Counted from the first letter of the stretch, positions 11,645 to 23,081 are shown. The stretch is DNA of 64,000 bases from Lichina pygmaea (GCA_963422465.1 OY730170.1:5227815-5291814), one strand, 5' to 3'. The notes: generated from the letters alone by a model not told the origin. Made by a program: numbers and translations.

Positions 11645-11760
11645 CCCGTGCCTTGGAGGACTCGGTACCCTCGTACCTCCCGCTCCCTTGCCAGCTCGGT
11701 CAGGACACCCTTACTTCGTAAGGGTGTCTGACAGCGCAACGGTGTGGACAGCGCAACAGT
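11645..11760 (+). repeat. Left terminal inverted repeat of the Fot element
   Basis: It matches the right TIR over 116 bp with three differences, each a CpG to TpG/CpA type change. It contains a perfect 11-bp inverted repeat (GACACCCTTAC / GTAAGGGTGTC, 3-nt loop) and two copies of GCGCAAC/ACAGCGCAAC. Confidence 0.88.
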
Positions 11761-11823
11761 CCCACACAAAATTAACCCAAATCAGTGTCGACAACCTTCA
11801 AACCACGATAACTTTTCAACAAC

Positions 11824-12257
11824 ATAGTCAAATTGTACGCTGAAGTTGAGGATCGCATCCAGGAGGCTCTTGGTTCCATCCTCCCCGACACAGAGTTCTC
11901 AATCCCTGAATTAGCTAGCAAATTTGATGTTCCTGTACGACACCTTGAAAATCACCTCAAAGGTACCCCATCTTGAAATGCCCAGATTCCGGCGAACAGA
12001 AAGCTCTGTCCAGCTGAACAAGCTGCTGTCTGTCACTACATTGATAGACTTGATCAGCTAGGACTGTGTGTTAGGCCACAAATGCTTTATAACTGTGCTA
12101 ATGTCATCTTGGCATGGAACCACGACAGAGATGATCCTCCCCCTACAGTGAGCTCTTGATGGACTTGAAGATTTCTGGATTGTCATCCCGAGTACTTTGT
12201 ACAAAAGCAGAAGGCAACAGATCTAAAGTGGAAAGTTGCCAACAATGCTGAGTCAAT
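11824..12257 (+). pseudogene. Fot/pogo transposase, N-terminal part (piece 1 of 3)
   Basis: It encodes the N-terminal DNA-binding region: a psq-like helix-turn-helix (SIPELASKFDVPVRHLENHLKG), then a CENP-B-type domain (PAEQAAVCHYIDRLDQLGL, RDDPPPTV...HPEYFVQKQKATDL). Stops interrupt it after GTPS and twice in the CENP-B stretch; the TGA stops sit where Arg is expected. The likely start codon reads ATA at 11824-11826. Coding breaks off inside codons for NNAES at the LINE insertion and resumes after the duplicated target site at 14614. Confidence 0.82.
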
Positions 12258-14613
12258 TTTTATTTTTATTTCATTTTATTCTTACTCTGATTTGGCTGGT
12301 GAGCCATGCAGAACTTCTAGATACATGCTTGTTTTCCCAGAAAACCTTTGAAGAAATAAAAACTGAGACTTGGGTAAGACTAGAGAATTATCTGGAAGAA
12401 TATGCAGTGTCTGGAGAAAATAAAATCACAGAGATGATAGGTTTTCTGGCAAGAGTTGGTGTGCTAAGTTGAACTGGTCTAGTCTTTTCAAAGACATAAA
12501 CCAGACAAGAAATTCTTTAAGCACTTTAGGCTTTTGAAGTAAAGTAGAGAAATTGTAGGAAAGAAAAGTGGCTTGCTGTCTTTGAGTAAGAAACTTGTTA
12601 CAAGAGAAAGTGATATGTTAAGCAGTCTCTTCTCCAAAACCACAGGAACATAGAGGGGATTGGGAGTCTGGAACATTTGCTCTGAAAAGAAAGCTGGCTA
12701 GTCCTATCCTTGCTGATAGAATCTGCAAGTAAAGACTAGCTTCAGCTTTTCTCAAGTCTTTGAAAACTTTAAGATTTTTCCTTTGGGGTAGTCTGCAAAA
12801 TAGCTCCCAGACTGGAGAACACTTCTGTCTGTTTGCCTGCCATCTGGCTTCCCACTCTTTCTGAAACACTTCTTGAAATTGTTTCTTAGAGTAATCTTGG
12901 TTAGTGGTTAGTTCTTCTAGCCATCTTGCTTTCCAGTTAGGTGTGACAGTAGACAGAGACTTTGGAGGTGTTCTCAGAGTAGAAACAAAAATAGTGATCT
13001 GGGAAAAGAGCTTATAAAGAAGTGAGGAGAGAGGATTAGAAGAAGTATTAGAAAAATAGAAAGATTGTAGGAAAGTTGCTGTTCTGAATTTGAAATAAAG
13101 ATCAAGAGGTGGTAGGAATAGTTCTCCTTCAATAAGAAATGTAGGAGTAGCTTTAAAGACACCTCCTATAGTTTTTAGACACTTAGTCTGGAAAAGATTT
13201 AGAGAAGAAATATTAGAAGGTTTTTTGTGGGGATTAAACCAGACTCCTACTGCATAGCTGAGAAGTGATCTCAGTATTGCAGTGTAGACAAGTCTAGCAG
13301 AGAGAACAGGTAGACCCCATGTAGAAAAAGTAGTTCTGGAAAGTGCTGAGAAAAACTTGGAAGCTTTCTGTAACATGATTTTCTGGTGTTTTTTCCAGAG
13401 AAGCTTGGAATCATAGTGTAGTCCCAGAATACGCACTTCTTCCTTAGGCTGTAGTACTACTTCTCCAAGTCTTAGACTGAGCTGAAGATTATCTGTTCTT
13501 CTTCTAGAAAAATAGAGAAGTTCATACTTTTCAGGTGCAAACTTCATTCCATGTTTTCTTGCCCAGTCTAAACACTTGGAGTGAGTAGACTTTAGCTTCA
13601 GGAGATTGCTTTTAAGAGAAGGGGAAAATGCCAGAAGGTTTGTATCATCTGCAAAGCCCAGAGCTGATACATCTTTCTCTGGTGTATGAACAATATTATG
13701 AAGATCTGAAATATAGAAAAGAAATAAAATAGAAGAGAGAGGTGAACCTTGGGGAACTCCACAGTGTACTGGAAAAAGAGAAGACTCTGAATCATCAAAA
13801 ACAAGAGAGGTTTTTCTTTGGGTAGTGAAAGAAAAGATCCAGTTAACAAACTAGCTGGGAATTCCTTTTCTCTCCAGGATTTTCTTGAGAATTTCTGGCA
13901 GAACTCTATCATAAGCTCCTGAGATATCCAGAGAAAGAAGACTGGCTACCATTCCTTCCTTCCAGACTTTTTTAACTTGGGAAGTGAGTAGAAATAGTGC
14001 AGACTCAGTTGATCTTCCTTTTCTGAAGCCCATCTGGATTTCTGGTAGTAGGTTTTCTTTCTCTGCCAGTTCACTTAGCTTTGTGGCTGCCAGAGCTTCC
14101 ATCAGCTTCCCAATTGTGTTGAGAAGTGCTATTGGCCTCCAAGCTTTGGCATAGCAATAGGATTCTTTGCTAGGCTTTCTCAAGCATATTGTTCTGGCTG
14201 CTTTGTATCTGTCAGGGAAATATTCTAGCTTCCAGCAGGCCTCCAGAACTTTGGCTATCTTTTCATTGAAAGAGTCTCCTAATACCTTTAGAAATCCATT
14301 GGGTAGAGTATCTTTCCCAGGAGCTGTAAAAGGTTTTTTCTTTTTCAGAATATTGTGAATATCTTCTTTGGAGATTTCCTGAGATAGCTGGTGTTGTTGG
14401 TGGTTGGCTGGCTGGTCCTGGGATTCTGGTGCTGGCTGGAGAGGTAGAGGGAAGAACTGGGTTTTGAATACTTCTACTTTTTCTGTGAAAGTTCTGGCAG
14501 TTTCTCCATCTTGCTTTGTGAGCTCTGGAACAATTGGAAGTTCTGGTGGTTTACCAGCTTTTTCTTTACCCCACTTGGCTATTTTCCAGTGCTTTTATGT
14601 TTCAGCCAGGTTC
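12258..14613 (-). mobile_element. 5'-truncated non-LTR retrotransposon (Tad-like LINE)
   Basis: A 2,356-bp insertion is flanked by a 13-bp target duplication ATGCTGAGTCAAT (12245-12257 and 14614-14626). Its minus-strand 3' end (at 12258) is A-rich, as expected for target-primed reverse transcription. At its 5' end it starts within the reverse-transcriptase ORF, so it is truncated. Base composition is more AT-rich than the host genes. Confidence 0.9.
12426..14613 (-). pseudogene. LINE reverse transcriptase ORF (broken)
   Basis: In order on the minus strand: N-terminal RT motifs (APGKDTLPNGFLKVL; RPIALLNTIGKLMEA), GFRKGRSTESALFLL, LSLDISGAYDRV, VPQGSPLSSILF, the catalytic FADDTNLL, then a thumb/connection region and a C-terminal cysteine motif CSCGFGEETA-stop-HITFSC. 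The endonuclease and ORF1 are absent. At least two in-frame stops (after GIPS and after EETA) look like CAG-to-TAG and CAA-to-TAA changes, i.e. CpA-type transitions, unlike the CpG-type stops of the gypsy elements. Confidence 0.85.
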
Positions 14614-14803
14614 ATGCTGAGTCAATAGAAGAATGGTTCAAAGATTTCCATTCTACATACCTAGAGAAAGGTATCCAGCCCAGTGACTGCTGGAATATGG
14701 ACAAGTCAGGATTTCAGATAGGTATAGGAAGGAATCAGAAGATCATCACCAAGGACATTTGCCGGCAGTCCTACATTGGAAGTGCCAGCAATCGTGAGCT
14801 GGT
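14614..14803 (+). pseudogene. Fot/pogo transposase, middle part (piece 2 of 3)
   Basis: It continues the transposase frame exactly after the LINE: ESIEEWFKDFHSTYLEKG, then NMDKSGFQIG carrying the first catalytic Asp of the DDE/DDD triad. It ends at SNRELV, where gypsy A inserted after the CTGGT target. Confidence 0.85.
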
Positions 14804-15404
14804 TGTTGCAGTCCATACTGTACTGTCCTATCCGAGTATAGGATTAGGGCGAGAGGTGGAAGGCGGGTTGGTTCTCGCAGGAGAGGAGTGTCAAGGAGTG
14901 CGAAGGGGTTTGGTGGAACGTGGTGGTGGTGACACCTGATCAATGGCTTCGTACAAAAGGATTGTATTGAAGTAGATCTAGTTGTCTGGATCACAACATA
15001 AGTTGAAGACAATTGTTCTATAAAGGAACTATCACTGGACTATATAGTGCTGGCCTGTCAAGATGATCAAGATTGTCTCAACAGTCTTGACGTCAAGACA
15101 GGTGAGATTGTCTCAACAGTCCCACCATGTTATGCATCCTGCATCGAGACAGGTGAGATTGTCTTGATACTTCATGCATGCTGCGTCAAGACTGGTGAGA
15201 TTGTCTTGATGCTTCATACATGCTGTGTCAAGACTGGTGAGATTGTCTTGATACTTCATGCATGCTGCGTCAAGACTCCCGTGTGTGTCTTGACAGTCAT
15301 GTGACCCCTTGTTGGTTGGTCACTTGACTTCCATGATGTCCTCTTGCCTGGCCTGCGGCCTGATTGCCTATAAATAAGTGGCTCCCATTCCCTGGGTTGT
15401 AACA
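14804..15404 (-). repeat. LTR of element A (3' LTR)
   Basis: 601 bp, TG...CA ends on the strand given. It contains imperfect ~42-bp tandem units built on 'ctgcgtcRagac...gtgagattgtct'. Compared with the other copy it has lost many CG dinucleotides to TG/CA. It holds a palindromic ACTATATAGT (near 15040) and a plus-strand TATAAATA at 15369-15376 pointing into the element. Confidence 0.9.
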
Positions 15405-15571
15405 CTACCCTCCTCTCCTTCATTCATCATCCTGATGAATTCTTGAGTATGTCTGCAAAATCACGTGCCTCTGCTTACTGAAAATAACTGGTAGCCCAGA
15501 TCTGTGATCATAACTTTGTGTTGCTTGCTCTGTGTGACTTCTGTGTTTTGAACCACAAGCCCTGCTTCTGA

Positions 15572-15949
15572 ATGTCTGACAACAACAATAAGTTGAAGTG
15601 CGCTGAATGCACTTATCGTGGGAAGTCCTGTGTGTCACTTTCTTGGGAGTCACTCAACATGACTCAAGATAACCTTCGCGAGGATTTGGCTGTTGACAAG
15701 GCCAAGCGGGATGCTCTTGTTGAGCAGCTTGCCAAACTGCAGGCCTGTGTGTCCTGAAAGTGAAAGGTTCTTGAGGGTGCTGAGAGTCAAGCGAAGAAGA
15801 AGCTCCAGTGCCTTGTTGCTGAAATAGAGGTGGATGGTGAAGATTTATCAGCGACAGTCATTGACACGTCCACGCTGCAGGCCGAGCTGTTCAGTCCTGC
15901 TTCTACCAGAACTGCTGCAGGAGGAGCTGGCAGTTCGCGAGGTTCCTGA
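15572..15949 (+). pseudogene. Antisense ORF of chromovirus A: half zinc cluster plus coiled coil
   Basis: It reads opposite to A's gag-pol, starting about 170 bp inside the 3' LTR and running into the 3' end of pol (47-bp overlap). The frame from ATG at 15572 spans 126 codons with two TGA stops (15755-15757 and 15761-15763), both plausibly former CGA Arg codons. The N-terminus KCAECTYRGKSCV has C-x2-C-x6-C spacing with basic residues in the loop, like the first half of a Zn(II)2Cys6 cluster; the second half is not visible. A Leu/Lys/Glu-rich predicted coil and a Ser/Thr/Gly tail follow. Its position and layout match the intact antisense ORF in element B. Function unknown. Confidence 0.55.
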
Positions 15950-17636
15950 GTGGTTCCCAGGTATTTTCCGAGTCTGGGTAGTTTTTCCACTTGACAAGGT
16001 ATTGCTGACCTTTTCTCTTCAGGATCTGTTCAACCTTGAATTCCTGTTCTTCCTCTGGTTGGTAATGAAATGTTTCCTGCAAGGGTGTGTTCTGGTCGGC
16101 TAATTCAATCATTAAGATGTGAAAGTTGGGGTGTACCTGAGCGTCTCTCGGTAGTCGCAGTCTGATGTTGACTGGTCCAGTTTTTTCTTTGACTGAAAAT
16201 AGTCTGACCTTGACATGGTCCAGTTTCTTTGTTCTTGGTTTCTTGACTTTCTAATTTCTTGTGAGGAGGTAGACTTTATCCCCCTTCTTTAGCTGAGGTG
16301 CCATTTTTGATTTCTTGTCTATCTGACATTGCATTCTTTCTGAGGTTTCTTGAAGGTAGTACCTCATCATCGTGTGTGTTTGTTGTAGGAGCTTGTCATG
16401 TTGGAGTGCTTTCTCCACATTTGGTGAAGCTCTGCTTGACATCCCAATGTTCGCATGTTGTCCAAAATTGGCAAAAAATAGTGATTCCTTTGTTGAGTCT
16501 GATCTGTGCTAGTTGATTGCCAGCTATGCCACCAGTAATAACTGTACCCAATTGCTGTGGGTCTGGTTGATGTAGTGCTGTAAGTAAGTCTCCAGGACTT
16601 GGTTTGCTTGCTCTGTCTGGCTGTCAGTTTGTGGGTGATAGGCCGTAGACATTTTAGGTTTTGTTCCCATGGCTGCACTGATTGTCTTCCAGTAGTTGGA
16701 TGTGAAGAGTTTGTCTCTGTCTGTAATGATTGTGATTGGAACTCCGTGGTCTCTGACTAATCTGTCCAGTAAGAGGTGTCCCAACTGTTCTGCTGTGTGG
16801 GTCTCCTTGAATAGTACCGCTATTAGATATTTTGTGAATCTGTCCACTATCACCATAATCGAGTCGTAGGTGATTCCTGTGACTGAGTCTTTGGACTTGG
16901 GTAGCTTTGTGATGAAGTCTATTGACATGTCTTCCCACAGGCCTCTTGGTATCATGTTCAGATGTCCTTCTCCGTATAGCTTATGTCTTCCATGTTTGTT
17001 TTTCTGGCATAGTAGACACTTGCTGATGTAGCTTGTGACATGTTGTCAGAGTTTAATGACATTGTTCCCTGCCTGTTGGATAAGGTCTGTAGTCTTGGAG
17101 ATTCCTGGGTGACCATGTGCTGGATTGTTGTGGTAGTTCCTTATTAGTTCTTCAGTGTCTTCTGCCGTGAGCTTGTTGATCTGTGGTTGAGGCACCAGGT
17201 TTCCTTGCTGGTCCTGCTGTAAGATCATTCCTTAGCGTTCATCATCTTCCATGTAGTCTTTTCGTCAGCTTAGTGTGTCTACTCTCCCATTGTCTTGTCC
17301 AGGGGTGTACAAGATCTTGAACTTGTATTGCCCTAGAAGTTCAGCCTATCTGACTTGCTGTCTGTTCAGCTTCTTGGTTGTCATGAACGTTGTCAGATTC
17401 TTGTAGTCTGTGAGAACAGTGAGTTCAGAACTACTTTCCACGTACACTCTCCAGTGTTCAAGTGCGTTGATGACTGCCAGTAGCTCTTTGTTGTGGATAT
17501 CATAGTTCTGTTCCGCTTGTGTCATTTTTTGTGAGTAGTAGGCAACTGGGTGCCACTTGCTGTCTGCCTGTTGGCATAGACATGCTCCCACTGCCTGATC
17601 TGAAGCGTCTGTCTTAATTTGTATCGGTTGGCCTGT

Positions 17637-18049
17637 TGTTAAGGCCCAGGCCAGAACGGCTGAGCCGACCGAAGCGAGTGTACAGAGGTACACGGAACAA
17701 TGTTCACCCGACCCGGTGGACAAGGTGGACGATGTGTAACCAGCTTGTCCAGCTTGTCCACGGGAACAATGTTCACCCGACCTGGTGGACAAGGTGGACG
17801 ATGTGTAACCAGCTTGTCCAGCTCGTCCACGCAGAAAGCTGATACCCCTCAGGAGGACCCCCCCCCCTCAGGCTCCTGTATATAAGAACCCAGATAGCCG
17901 GAGAGAATAGCTCTCCAGACTGAACACACATTACGAGCGACAATAGCAAGAGAGTTACCCTACTTGCTATTCATCTATTGAGTCCCTGCCCTCCTCAGTC
18001 GAAGACAGGACCACCCACATTCTGTGTGAACGTGGACTGGCCCTTAACA
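17637..18049 (+). repeat. 5' LTR of element B
   Basis: 413 bp, TGTTAAGG...CCTTAACA. It contains two ~63-bp tandem units (gaacaatgttcacccgac...) whose ends form an inverted repeat around GTGGACAAGG/CTTGTCCAC, a C run and a TATATAAG box at 17879-17886 in the sense direction. It differs from the 3' LTR at 14 positions, all transitions. Confidence 0.93.
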
Positions 18050-18087
18050 GTTTCAGCCTCTAACACATAGAACACCGGCTCAATACG

Positions 18088-19632
18088 ATGGCAGATCCAC
18101 GCAGCCCTACCCCTTCGCAGGCAGGCCAAGCCCGGGCTGCGCCTCAGGCGCAAGCCCAGGAACCACCTGTCCCTACCACCCTCACCTTACCTCCAAAGCC
18201 GTTGAAGGTAGGTACGCTGAAGAGGTACGATGGATCACGAGGGGGATTGGAATTATTCTTCTCTCAGCTTGAGCTTTACTACAGATTCAACACCGCACAA
18301 TTCCCTACAGAACAGGAGAAGGTGCTGTTCACAGCTTCCTACCTGGACGGACTGACATTTGCCTGGTTTAATGTCTACCTACAAGACTTCCTCGACAACA
18401 AGGAAGATCCCTCTAGCATGGAGACCACGACACAGCAGATCATTGGGAGATTCTCTACCTTCAAGACCCAGATGAAGAAGACCTTCGGGGTTATTGATGA
18501 AGAACAAGATGCGGAACGAAAGCTCCAAGCACTACGGCAGACAGGGTCAGCATCAGACTTTGCAGCGAAGTTCCAACAGTTGTCAGTGAGGACACAATGG
18601 GGAGACAGTGCCTTGACGGCACTATTCTACCAAGCTCTCAAGGAACAAGTCAAGGATGACATCGCACGAGGAGACTGACCCACCGACCTCGAGGATATGA
18701 TCGACACAGCAGTACGCATCGACAACCGACAATTCAAACAAGAACTTGAGAAGTGAGGCAAGCATGCAAGGCCATGGGGCAAAAAGACAGCGCCAGCACA
18801 AGACAAGTACAGCTTGACACCCATGGAGATCGATGCAACAACACCACAGGCAACAAAGAAGAAAGAAACACGGAAGTGTTACAATTGCCAGAAGGTAGGA
18901 CACCTCGCAGCCAACTGCCAAAGCAAGAAGAAGAAAGAAGGCAAGGGTAAGCAGTTGAATGCCACCAGTGCCTGGAAAGGCAAGGGTATTCAGGAGCCAC
19001 CGAGGGCTCCCAGAGGCACGCTACCCATGAACCGGTCAGAAGCAACACTCCTCGGACAGGAGGACAATCTCAGACAGCACATCGAAAGACTGGAGAACGA
19101 TCTGCAGAGGTCACTGGAGGACCTGCACACAATCCAAGACCAGATCGATAAGGTTCATTGGGAGGATGACCTGATCTCCGAATTCGACACAACAGACTAC
19201 AAGATTGACATAACCAGCATGCCACCAATTCCCGAGACACCACTACTCCGACAACAGGATGTGACCTTGTCGGAGGATGGCGAAGCAAGAGTGACACGAT
19301 GGGTGGACGACACCATCAGCATCTCACAGCCCCGAGACATCGCAGCGCAAGTGGACCTTCACCAGGCTACGACACCAGCCTGCGGACATCCTTATTGGAA
19401 AGGATGCGAGGACCACCACTGCAAGGAACATCTCCTAGAGAAAAGGAGAAGGCACCACTTCCCTGGCCCAGAATACCACAAGAAAGCCTGGAGCATCAAG
19501 CACCAGCTAAGCCAGCAAGGGAAAGAACACGATGATTGCGGAGAAGACGCATGGGAGCTATGCTTCACCGAAAAATGCGAAAGACACGCGGCAGAACGCC
19601 AGGCTCAGGGTCTTGGTTGTTCAAAAAACTAG
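18088..19632 (+). pseudogene. gag of chromovirus B
   Basis: ATG 39 bp after the LTR. The frame runs to TAG at 19630-19632 with two TGA stops (after ARGD at 18676-18678 and after LEK near 18757), both at likely former CGA Arg codons. The capsid-like region includes RYDGSRGGLELFFSQLELYY and EEQDAERKLQALRQ. A CCHC zinc knuckle CYNCQKVGHLAANC (about 18878-18920) is followed by a Lys-rich stretch and a charged C-terminal region. The ORF ends directly after a frameshift heptamer, so pol is probably made as a Gag-Pol fusion. Confidence 0.85.
19623..19632 (+). promoter_or_regulatory. -1 ribosomal frameshift site (A AAA AAC) at the gag stop
   Basis: The heptamer AAAAAAC at 19623-19629 is in the correct gag register (tca aaa aac) and is followed at once by the gag stop TAG. 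The pol frame is open across it and is exactly -1 relative to gag. A downstream pseudoknot was not evaluated. Confidence 0.7.
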
Positions 19633-22600
19633 CAGTGCTCTTCAAATCCGGAGTCGGAAGAGCAGGCAAGACAACACTCCAGAGAGAAGAGGTCGAGCAG
19701 AGCCTCGACATGACAGCCTGCAGTCCGCATTTTCGCATCAGGATGAGAGTCAACAGGCACCTGACAAACGCCATGATCAACTCTGGAGCTACTGGCAACT
19801 TCATGTCAGAAAGTTTCGCCAGGAAGCACAAGATCCCGACTCAGGAAAAGAGGAATCCATACCAACTAACAGTAGTGGACGGGACACCACTCTCCAACGA
19901 CCAAGGACAAGTGACGAAGGAGACCAAGAACCTACGACTGTGTGTTGACAGTACGACAATCAGATCAGAAGAATTCGACTTGGTCCAGATACCACATGAA
20001 GTTATATTGGGTCTTCCGTGGTTGGAAAGTCAAAACCCAAGGATCGACTGGAAAAGAAGGCACCTAGTCTCTCCGAAGAGGAGTCTGGCAACTCGAGCAG
20101 AGCCAGAGAAAGTGAGAATCAAAGAAATCTCATATGCAGGGTGGAAGAAGCACCACTGGCGAGGGCAAGCCTATGTGGCTTGGATGAAGCCCCGAAACCA
20201 TCAACTTTGCACCACGCATGACGCCGTGGGTGAGACTCAGGCACCGCAGCTGCCAAGTGAGTATAAAGACTACCAGGAGATGTTTGGTGAGGAAGTGGTC
20301 ACGACACTACCAGAACACCAAGAGTGGGATCACGAAATTCCGCTGGAAGACGGAAAGAAACCCACATACAGCCCTATTTACGCTCTATCAGCAAAGGAGC
20401 TTGAGGCCTTAAGAGATTACCTGGACGAGAACCTAGCGAAAGGGTTCATAAGACCTTCAACATCACCGGCTGGATACCCGATATTGTTTGTGCCAAAGAA
20501 AGACAGCAAATTACGACTGTGTGTCAACTACCGGCAGCTTAATGCAATCACGATTAAGAATCGCTACCCACTACCGTTAATATCGGAAATCCAGGACTGA
20601 ATCCAAGGAGCCAAGTGGTTTACCAAGTTCGACATCCGAGGCGCTTTCAACCTTGTTAGGATGAAAGATGGCGAAGAATGGAAGACAGCCTTTCGTACGA
20701 GGTACGGGCATTACGAGTATACTGTTATGCCATTCGGCCTTACGAATGCACCGGCGATGTTCCAATCGCTCATTAACGCCATCCTCTGACAATACCTGGA
20801 TATATTTGTTACCGCTTATATCGACAATGTCTTGGTTTACACCAATGGAACCCTGGAGGAGCACAGACAGCATGTCAAGAAGATCCTACATGCGCTCCAA
20901 GAAGCAGGAATAAGGTTACGCCTTGATAAGAGCGTCTTCCACGTGAAAGAAGTGGAATATTTGGGGTCGATCCTGACGATGGAAGGAATCTGTATAGACA
21001 ATACAAAGATCACGGCAGTACAAGACTGGCCAACACCCAAAAACCTCAAAGAAGTCCAATCCTTCCTGGGATTTGCGAACTTCTACCGACGATTCATCAA
21101 GGAGTACTCAAGGACAGCAGCACCCTTGACTGAACTAACAAAGAAGGAAGAAACCTTCACATGGGGGAACAGCCAAGAGAGAGTGTTCCAGGAGCTGAAA
21201 GAGAAGTTCACCTCCACACCCATACTGGCATCATTTGATCCCGGACGGCGGATCATCATGGAGACGGATGCCTCGGACCAAGCACTTGGATCTTGCTTGT
21301 GTCAACCAGACGCCGAAAACCGCCTACACCCTGTCGCATACCGATCGAGAAAGTTCTCTGGCCCAGAACTCAGGTACAATGTTCACAACAAGGAGTTGTT
21401 AGCGATTGTCGACGCATTCCAGGAGTGGAGACCTTACCTGGAAGGAGCAAAGTACACAGTGGACGTGTACTCAGACCACAAGAATTTGGCTTACTTCACG
21501 ACGACGAAGAAGCTAAACAGACGACAAGTCCGATGGGCAGAGCTTTTAGCTTCATACAACTTCCAGATCTTCTATTGAAAAGGATCAGAAAACGCACGAG
21601 CGGACACGCTTAGCAGACGGCCTGATATGACAACAGACGACACGACAGAAGAGCGCCCAATCCTAGTGACAAAAGGACAAACTCTGGTCTATGCTCAACC
21701 TCAGTTAGCAAGAACTGAAGAAATAGGTGCACTCCTGACCCTAGGCCACAACGTTGTGGCCACAAACAAGGAAGAAGTGCCAGAGAGCGCACAAGAGGAC
21801 GTGATTCGACAACATCACGATGGACCTCTACACGGACATCCTGGGCAAGACAAGACCCTGGAAAAGATCTGGAGATGTTACCACTTCAACAGAATGAAGT
21901 GGAAAGTGACAGAATTTATTCGCAACTGCGAAGAGTGTGCGAAAAACAAACTGTCACGCCACAAACCCTACGGAGAGAGTCAACAAATGGACCTCCCAGA
22001 AGCGGCTTGGGATACCATCACAATGGATTTTGTGGTGAAGCTGCCGAGGTCAGAGGACCCGGTAACAAAGGTGAAATATAACAGTATCTTGGTGGTTGTT
22101 GACAAACTCACCAAATACGCTCACCTGATCCTGTGGCGAGAGACAGGAACAGCGAGCAAACTCGCTAATGTCCTGCTCAAAGAATTGGTTAGCCAGTGAG
22201 GGCTACTCACAAAGATTATCTCGGATCAAGACAAACTCTTCACCTTGAAATTCTGGAACATGTGGACAAGACAGCTAGGGATAGACACGAGGATGTCTAC
22301 TGCCTACCATCCACAAACAGACAGACAAACTGAGAAAACAAACCAGACGATGGAACAGTACCTACGCCACTACGTCAACCACCGACAGGACGATTGGGTA
22401 GAACTGCTACCAATGGCTCAGTTTGCGTACAACGATCAGCAACACAGTGTGACAGGCATGACGCTGTTCTTTGCGAACTACGGCAGAAACCCCCACTGGG
22501 AAGCGATGGCGGCTGGAAGTGGCACTTCAACGAACATCGAAAAACTCACTGCTATGCATGAGGAAATGAAGACTGCAATTGAATCCGCACAAAAGACAAC

Positions 22601-23081
22601 AAGCCACCGTCTAAACAGCAAAAGGTTGAAGGGACCAACCCTGGAGAGAGGGGATAAGGTCTATTTGTCAACAAAAAACCTGCGCTCGAAGCGACCAAGC
22701 AAAAAGCTGGATCATGTACGAATCGGACTGTTTGAGATTGAGAAGCGCACTGGAGAAGTCAACTACCGACTGAGACTGCCAAAAAAGGCACGGATACACC
22801 GAGTATTCCATGTCTCGCTGCTTGAGCCAGCACCCAGCGACGCAGCAATCAAAACAGAATGGCACTTCGAGGACGACGAAGAAGAGTATGATGTTGAAAG
22901 GATCCTAGACAGCTGGAGAAGCGGACAGAAAATCGAATACCTGGTCAAGTGGTTAGGGTATGACAATGAGGAGAACTCGTGGGAACCCACCGAGAACTTC
23001 AGCCCTGCGATGAACAAGAAACTGCGGAGTTTCCACCGACAAAACCCGCAGAAGCCAGGATTGATGGAGACAAAGGCTTGA
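19629..23081 (+). pseudogene. pol of chromovirus B (PR-RT-RNase H-IN-chromodomain)
   Basis: One reading frame apart from four TGA stops (20598-20600, near 20788, 21576-21578, 22196-22198), each where Arg is expected. Protease: [11 protein letters not shown], whose catalytic Asp is now Asn. [30 protein letters not shown], and YIDNVLVYT, where the second Asp of YxDD is Asn. RNase H: METDASDQALGSCLCQ. Integrase: HGHPGQDKTLEKIW...CEECAKNK zinc region, then TMDFVVKLPRS, SDQDKLFT and YHPQTDRQTE. C-terminal chromodomain: DVERILDSWRSG, YLVKWLGYDNEENSWEP. Both Asp-to-Asn changes are G-to-A at CpG. Confidence 0.9.

Noticed and set aside
15060-15300. CRISPR-like repeats (ctgcgtcRagac... units)
   Set aside because: They are tandem repeats inside a eukaryotic LTR with no unique spacers.
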